Shown here one piece after another: positions 62,731 to 64,000 of a DNA stretch of 64,000 nucleotides. The stretch's first letter is position 1. Each line of letters opens with the position of its first letter. The notes under the pieces were generated by a model. The model searched no databases. It worked only from the letters and a program-made list of their open reading frames with translations, and was not told the DNA's origin. The translations under genes and the position numbers were made by a program. The DNA comes from Noviherbaspirillum pedocola (lineage in GTDB: Bacteria; Pseudomonadota; Gammaproteobacteria; Burkholderiales; Burkholderiaceae_D), in NCBI RefSeq assembly GCF_016632335.1, contig NZ_JAEPBG010000004.1, positions 416,857 to 480,856 of the forward strand, read 5' to 3'.

Positions 62731-63717
62731 ATGCAGAAGCGCAAATTGGGACAGCAAGGATTGGAAACCTCGGCGCTCGGCCTGGGCTGTATGGGCATGT
62801 CCGAGTTCTATGGGCAGGGCGATGAAGCCGAATCGATCGCGACGATACACCGCGCGCTCGAGCTGGGCATCAACTTCATCGATACCGCCGACATGTACGG
62901 CCCCTTCACCAATGAAGAATTGGTCGGCAAGGCGATCCGCGACCGGCGCGACGCGGTCGTGCTGGCGACCAAGTTCGGCAATGTGCGGGGCCAGAACCGC
63001 GAATTCCTCGGCATCCGCGGCGATGCCGACTATGTGCGCCAGGCTTGCGACGCTTCATTGAAGCGCCTGGGCGTGGACCATATCGATCTCTATTACCAGC
63101 ATCGCGTCGACACCAGGGTGCCGATCGAGGAAACCGTGGGCGCAATGGCCGAGCTGGTCAAGGCGGGCAAGGTGCGCTATCTCGGACTGTCCGAAGCGGC
63201 GCCGGCGACGATACGGCGCGCGCATGCGGTGCACCCGATCAGCGTGCTGCAGACCGAGTACTCGCTGTGGAGCCGCGATGCCGAGGCCGAGATATTGCCG
63301 ACAGTGCGCGAGCTCGGCATCGGCTATGTCGCCTACAGTCCGCTCGGACGCGGCTTTCTCACCGGCCAGATCCGTCGCATCGAGGATCTGCCGGCCGACG
63401 ACTATCGCCGCAATGCGCCGCGCTTCCAGGGCGAGAACTTCCAGCGCAATCTCGACCTCGTGGCCGAAGTCGAGAGCATGGCGCGCGCGAAGAACTGCAG
63501 CGCAGCGCAACTGGCGCTGGCCTGGGTGCTGGCGCAGGGCGAAGACATCGTGCCGATTCCGGGCAGCAAGCGCCGGCGCAATCTCGAGGACAACGTCGGC
63601 GCGCTGGACGTACGCCTCACGCCTGAAGATCTGCAGCGCCTAGACCGCATCCTGCCGCCGGGCGCAGCAGCGGGCGAGCGCTATGCCGCGCCGCAGATGC
63701 AGGCTTTGAATCGGTGA
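62731..63717 (+). CDS. Aldo/keto reductase
   Basis: A 328-residue NADPH-dependent (beta/alpha)8 oxidoreductase of the AKR superfamily, close to the AKR13 group. It has [19 protein letters not shown] near residues 15-33, the catalytic Asp-Tyr in [20 protein letters not shown] (Asp50/Tyr55 region), the Lys in VVLATKFG and the His in [24 protein letters not shown] is the NADPH phosphate site. AAAGGATG precedes the ATG. It reduces aldehydes or ketones. Natural substrate unknown. It reads toward a repeat-rich window end. Confidence 0.93.
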   Translation: MQKRKLGQQGLETSALGLGCMGMSEFYGQGDEAESIATIHRALELGINFIDTADMYGPFTNEELVGKAIRDRRDAVVLATKFGNVRGQNREFLGIRGDADYVRQACDASLKRLGVDHIDLYYQHRVDTRVPIEETVGAMAELVKAGKVRYLGLSEAAPATIRRAHAVHPISVLQTEYSLWSRDAEAEILPTVRELGIGYVAYSPLGRGFLTGQIRRIEDLPADDYRRNAPRFQGENFQRNLDLVAEVESMARAKNCSAAQLALAWVLAQGEDIVPIPGSKRRRNLEDNVGALDVRLTPEDLQRLDRILPPGAAAGERYAAPQMQALNR

Positions 63718-63759
63718 TGTAAATCGCGGATGCAACGGGCGGCAATAAGGCGAACTGCC

Positions 63760-63807
63760 GTTGCCGTTGCAGTTGCAGTTGCAGTTGCAGTTGCAGTTGC
63801 AGTTGCT
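63760..63807. repeat. Hexanucleotide tandem repeat (GTTGCM)n
   Basis: Eight units: GTTGCC, six GTTGCA, GTTGCT. It lies 43 bases after the aldo/keto reductase stop. Non-coding position. Typical simple-sequence tract prone to slippage. Confidence 0.85.
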
Positions 63808-63829
63808 TTTAATCCCGTTGATCGCGCCG

Positions 63830-64000
63830 TGGCGCCGGGCCCTGAAGCGGATAAGGTGCGGCGTCTGTTTGATCGAAGCGCAGCGTAGCGAGTTTAGCCG
63901 CGCCCCGCTTCAGGGTTCGGCGACACGGGAACCCCGCGCAGCGGGGCGCGATCTCCGGGTCGCCTTTTCTTGGTTACTTCTTTTGGCGAGCAAAAGAAGT
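63830..64000. repeat. Burkholderiales-type intergenic repeat, continues beyond window
   Basis: A GC-rich hairpin-prone stretch (CCTGAAGCGG...CCGCTTCAGG; CCCCGCGCAGCGGGG) followed by GTCGCCTTTTCTTGGTTAC and TTTTGGCGAGCAAAAGAAG. This wording recurs between genes in many betaproteobacterial genomes. It is incomplete at the window edge. Confidence 0.6.

Noticed and set aside
62422..62850. Long minus-strand frames opposite the aldo/keto reductase start
   Set aside because: Explained by high GC. No start signal and overlap with a certain gene.
63760..63807. CRISPR-like repeat
   Set aside because: Units are only six bases with no spacers.

Overview
The window looks like a chromosomal segment of a betaproteobacterium, most likely Burkholderiales and perhaps Oxalobacteraceae. 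This is inferred from the H-NS-type protein, a PEP-CTERM exported protein, DUF2501, AsmA, TspO and Burkholderiales-type intergenic repeats. No rRNA, tRNA or CRISPR array was seen. The right end (about 50.6-64 kb) is visibly GC-rich and gene-dense. The left and middle parts are looser and full of decayed mobile DNA.

1-14.6 kb: housekeeping and signalling genes. These are a GlsB-like membrane protein, a DUF2501 protein, aquaporin Z and AsmA, then an EAL phosphodiesterase, a PAS histidine kinase, a PAS-GGDEF diguanylate cyclase and a Cache-type chemoreceptor. 14.6-26 kb: accessory DNA. It holds a MITE-like element, a broken IS630 copy, three tandem paralogous small proteins, a frameshifted Big2-type lipoprotein, an EXORDIUM-like PEP-CTERM protein, an ankyrin-repeat protein tail-to-tail with a SET-domain protein, an FKBP isomerase and an H-NS protein.

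26.4-29 kb and 50.65-53.9 kb carry two inverted copies of one catabolic cluster (LysR regulator, split transketolase, MFS transporter). They have decayed in complementary ways. The left copy keeps only the transporter. The right copy keeps the regulator and both transketolase subunits but has lost most of the transporter.

Between these copies lies an island of about 21 kb. Its left part has IclR and IS5 relics, two different P-loop ATPases, a protein with a ParS/Xre-type C-terminus and an XRE regulator. Its core is a minus-strand operon (49.55 to 37.73 kb) whose genes nearly all overlap or abut. In order it encodes a small protein of unknown function, an ISL3-type DDE transposase with an HNH-like tail, two very large tyrosine-recombinase-like proteins, an HTH/coiled-coil/P-loop protein, a small protein, a third tyrosine recombinase, a second related small protein and a RecD2-like helicase with altered Walker motifs. 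It resembles recombinase-trio elements such as the gamma-mobile-trio type but is more elaborate. It is the best candidate here for a little-described system.

54-64 kb: an SDR dehydrogenase, TspO, and a probable uptake locus (IDDTD-motif protein, membrane protein, TonB-dependent receptor, outer-membrane barrel). A methyltransferase, an MBL-fold protein, an aldo/keto reductase and an intergenic repeat run off the end.
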